A stretch of 64,000 nt of DNA, from the NCBI GenBank assembly GCA_003868215.1, contig QWDQ01000031.1, forward strand, positions 186,001 through 250,000, given 5' to 3'. Origin of the DNA: Pseudophaeomoniella oleicola. Its lineage: Eukaryota > Ascomycota > Eurotiomycetes > Phaeomoniellales > Phaeomoniellaceae. The notes beneath the pieces were generated by a model, which saw only the letters and a list, made by a program, of their open reading frames with translations, searched no databases and was not told the DNA's origin. Shown in pieces: positions 63,945 to 64,000 of the stretch. The position numbers and the translations under genes were made by a program. Position 1 is the first letter of the stretch, and the number at the start of each line of letters is the position of its first letter.

Positions 63945-64000
63945 GTAAGTCACCCCGCCTGATAAAGCACGATCCCATTGTCCACTAGCCCTCCTCCCCT

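Noticed and set aside
1-64000. Transposon or viral remnants
   Set aside because: No terminal repeats, target-site duplications, transposase, reverse transcriptase or capsid-like sequence was seen anywhere in the window.

Overview
The window is nuclear DNA from a filamentous ascomycete (Pezizomycotina). The genes are packed on both strands. Introns are mostly 45-130 nt, with GTANGT-type donors and CTNAC branch sites a short way before the acceptor. Several families are typical of these fungi: a Clr5-domain protein, Zn(II)2Cys6, Sur7/PalI and Pil1 eisosome proteins, KNL1/Spc7, and a DUF7587-like protein. I cannot fix the class from sequence alone. I see no transposon, viral fossil, tRNA, rRNA or CRISPR array. 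Exon models were built by hand from splice signals and frame continuity.

Layout. 0-10 kb: a Clr5-domain gene, a Sur7-family gene, a membrane-anchored pirin-like gene and PIL1 (minus). Sur7 and Pil1 both belong to the eisosome. 10-19 kb: a long gene-poor gap, a Zn2Cys6 protein with an unrecognised domain on each side of the zinc cluster, an HSL-type esterase (minus) and an amidohydrolase. 19-26 kb: an amino-acid permease, eIF4E and the Mpv17/Sym1 gene (all minus), then ribosomal protein uS5 (RPS2). 27-36 kb: a secreted protein made of VIPD repeats cut up by dibasic sites (minus), an uncharacterised gene, mitochondrial aspartyl-tRNA synthetase and a class I/II aminotransferase (all minus). 37-50 kb: an ADP1-like ABCG transporter, ERV14/cornichon, PRP17, MPDU1 (minus), MED8 (minus) and COX10. 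50-64 kb: a DUF7587-like protein, uS17 (RPS11, minus), KNL1/Spc7, two small unknown genes (minus), a small heat-shock protein (minus), a three-exon SDHAF1/SDH6 gene (minus) and the 5' part of an FAH-family gene that runs off the right edge.

Most of this is housekeeping: translation (eIF4E, RPS2, RPS11), mitochondrial biogenesis (DARS2-type synthetase, COX10, SDH6, Sym1), splicing, Mediator, kinetochore and ER trafficking or glycosylation. There is no biosynthetic cluster signature.

The best candidate for something undescribed is the VIPD-repeat precursor at 27146-29085. It has a signal peptide and about 24 VIPD tetrapeptides. Ten dibasic sites cut the repeat region, and eight of them are followed by Ser or Thr. 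This is what a Kex2-processed multi-peptide precursor would look like. Next in interest are the duplicated domain around a Zn2Cys6 cluster (11931-14443) and a 12-bp palindrome, TACTACGTAGTA, present in four perfect intergenic copies.
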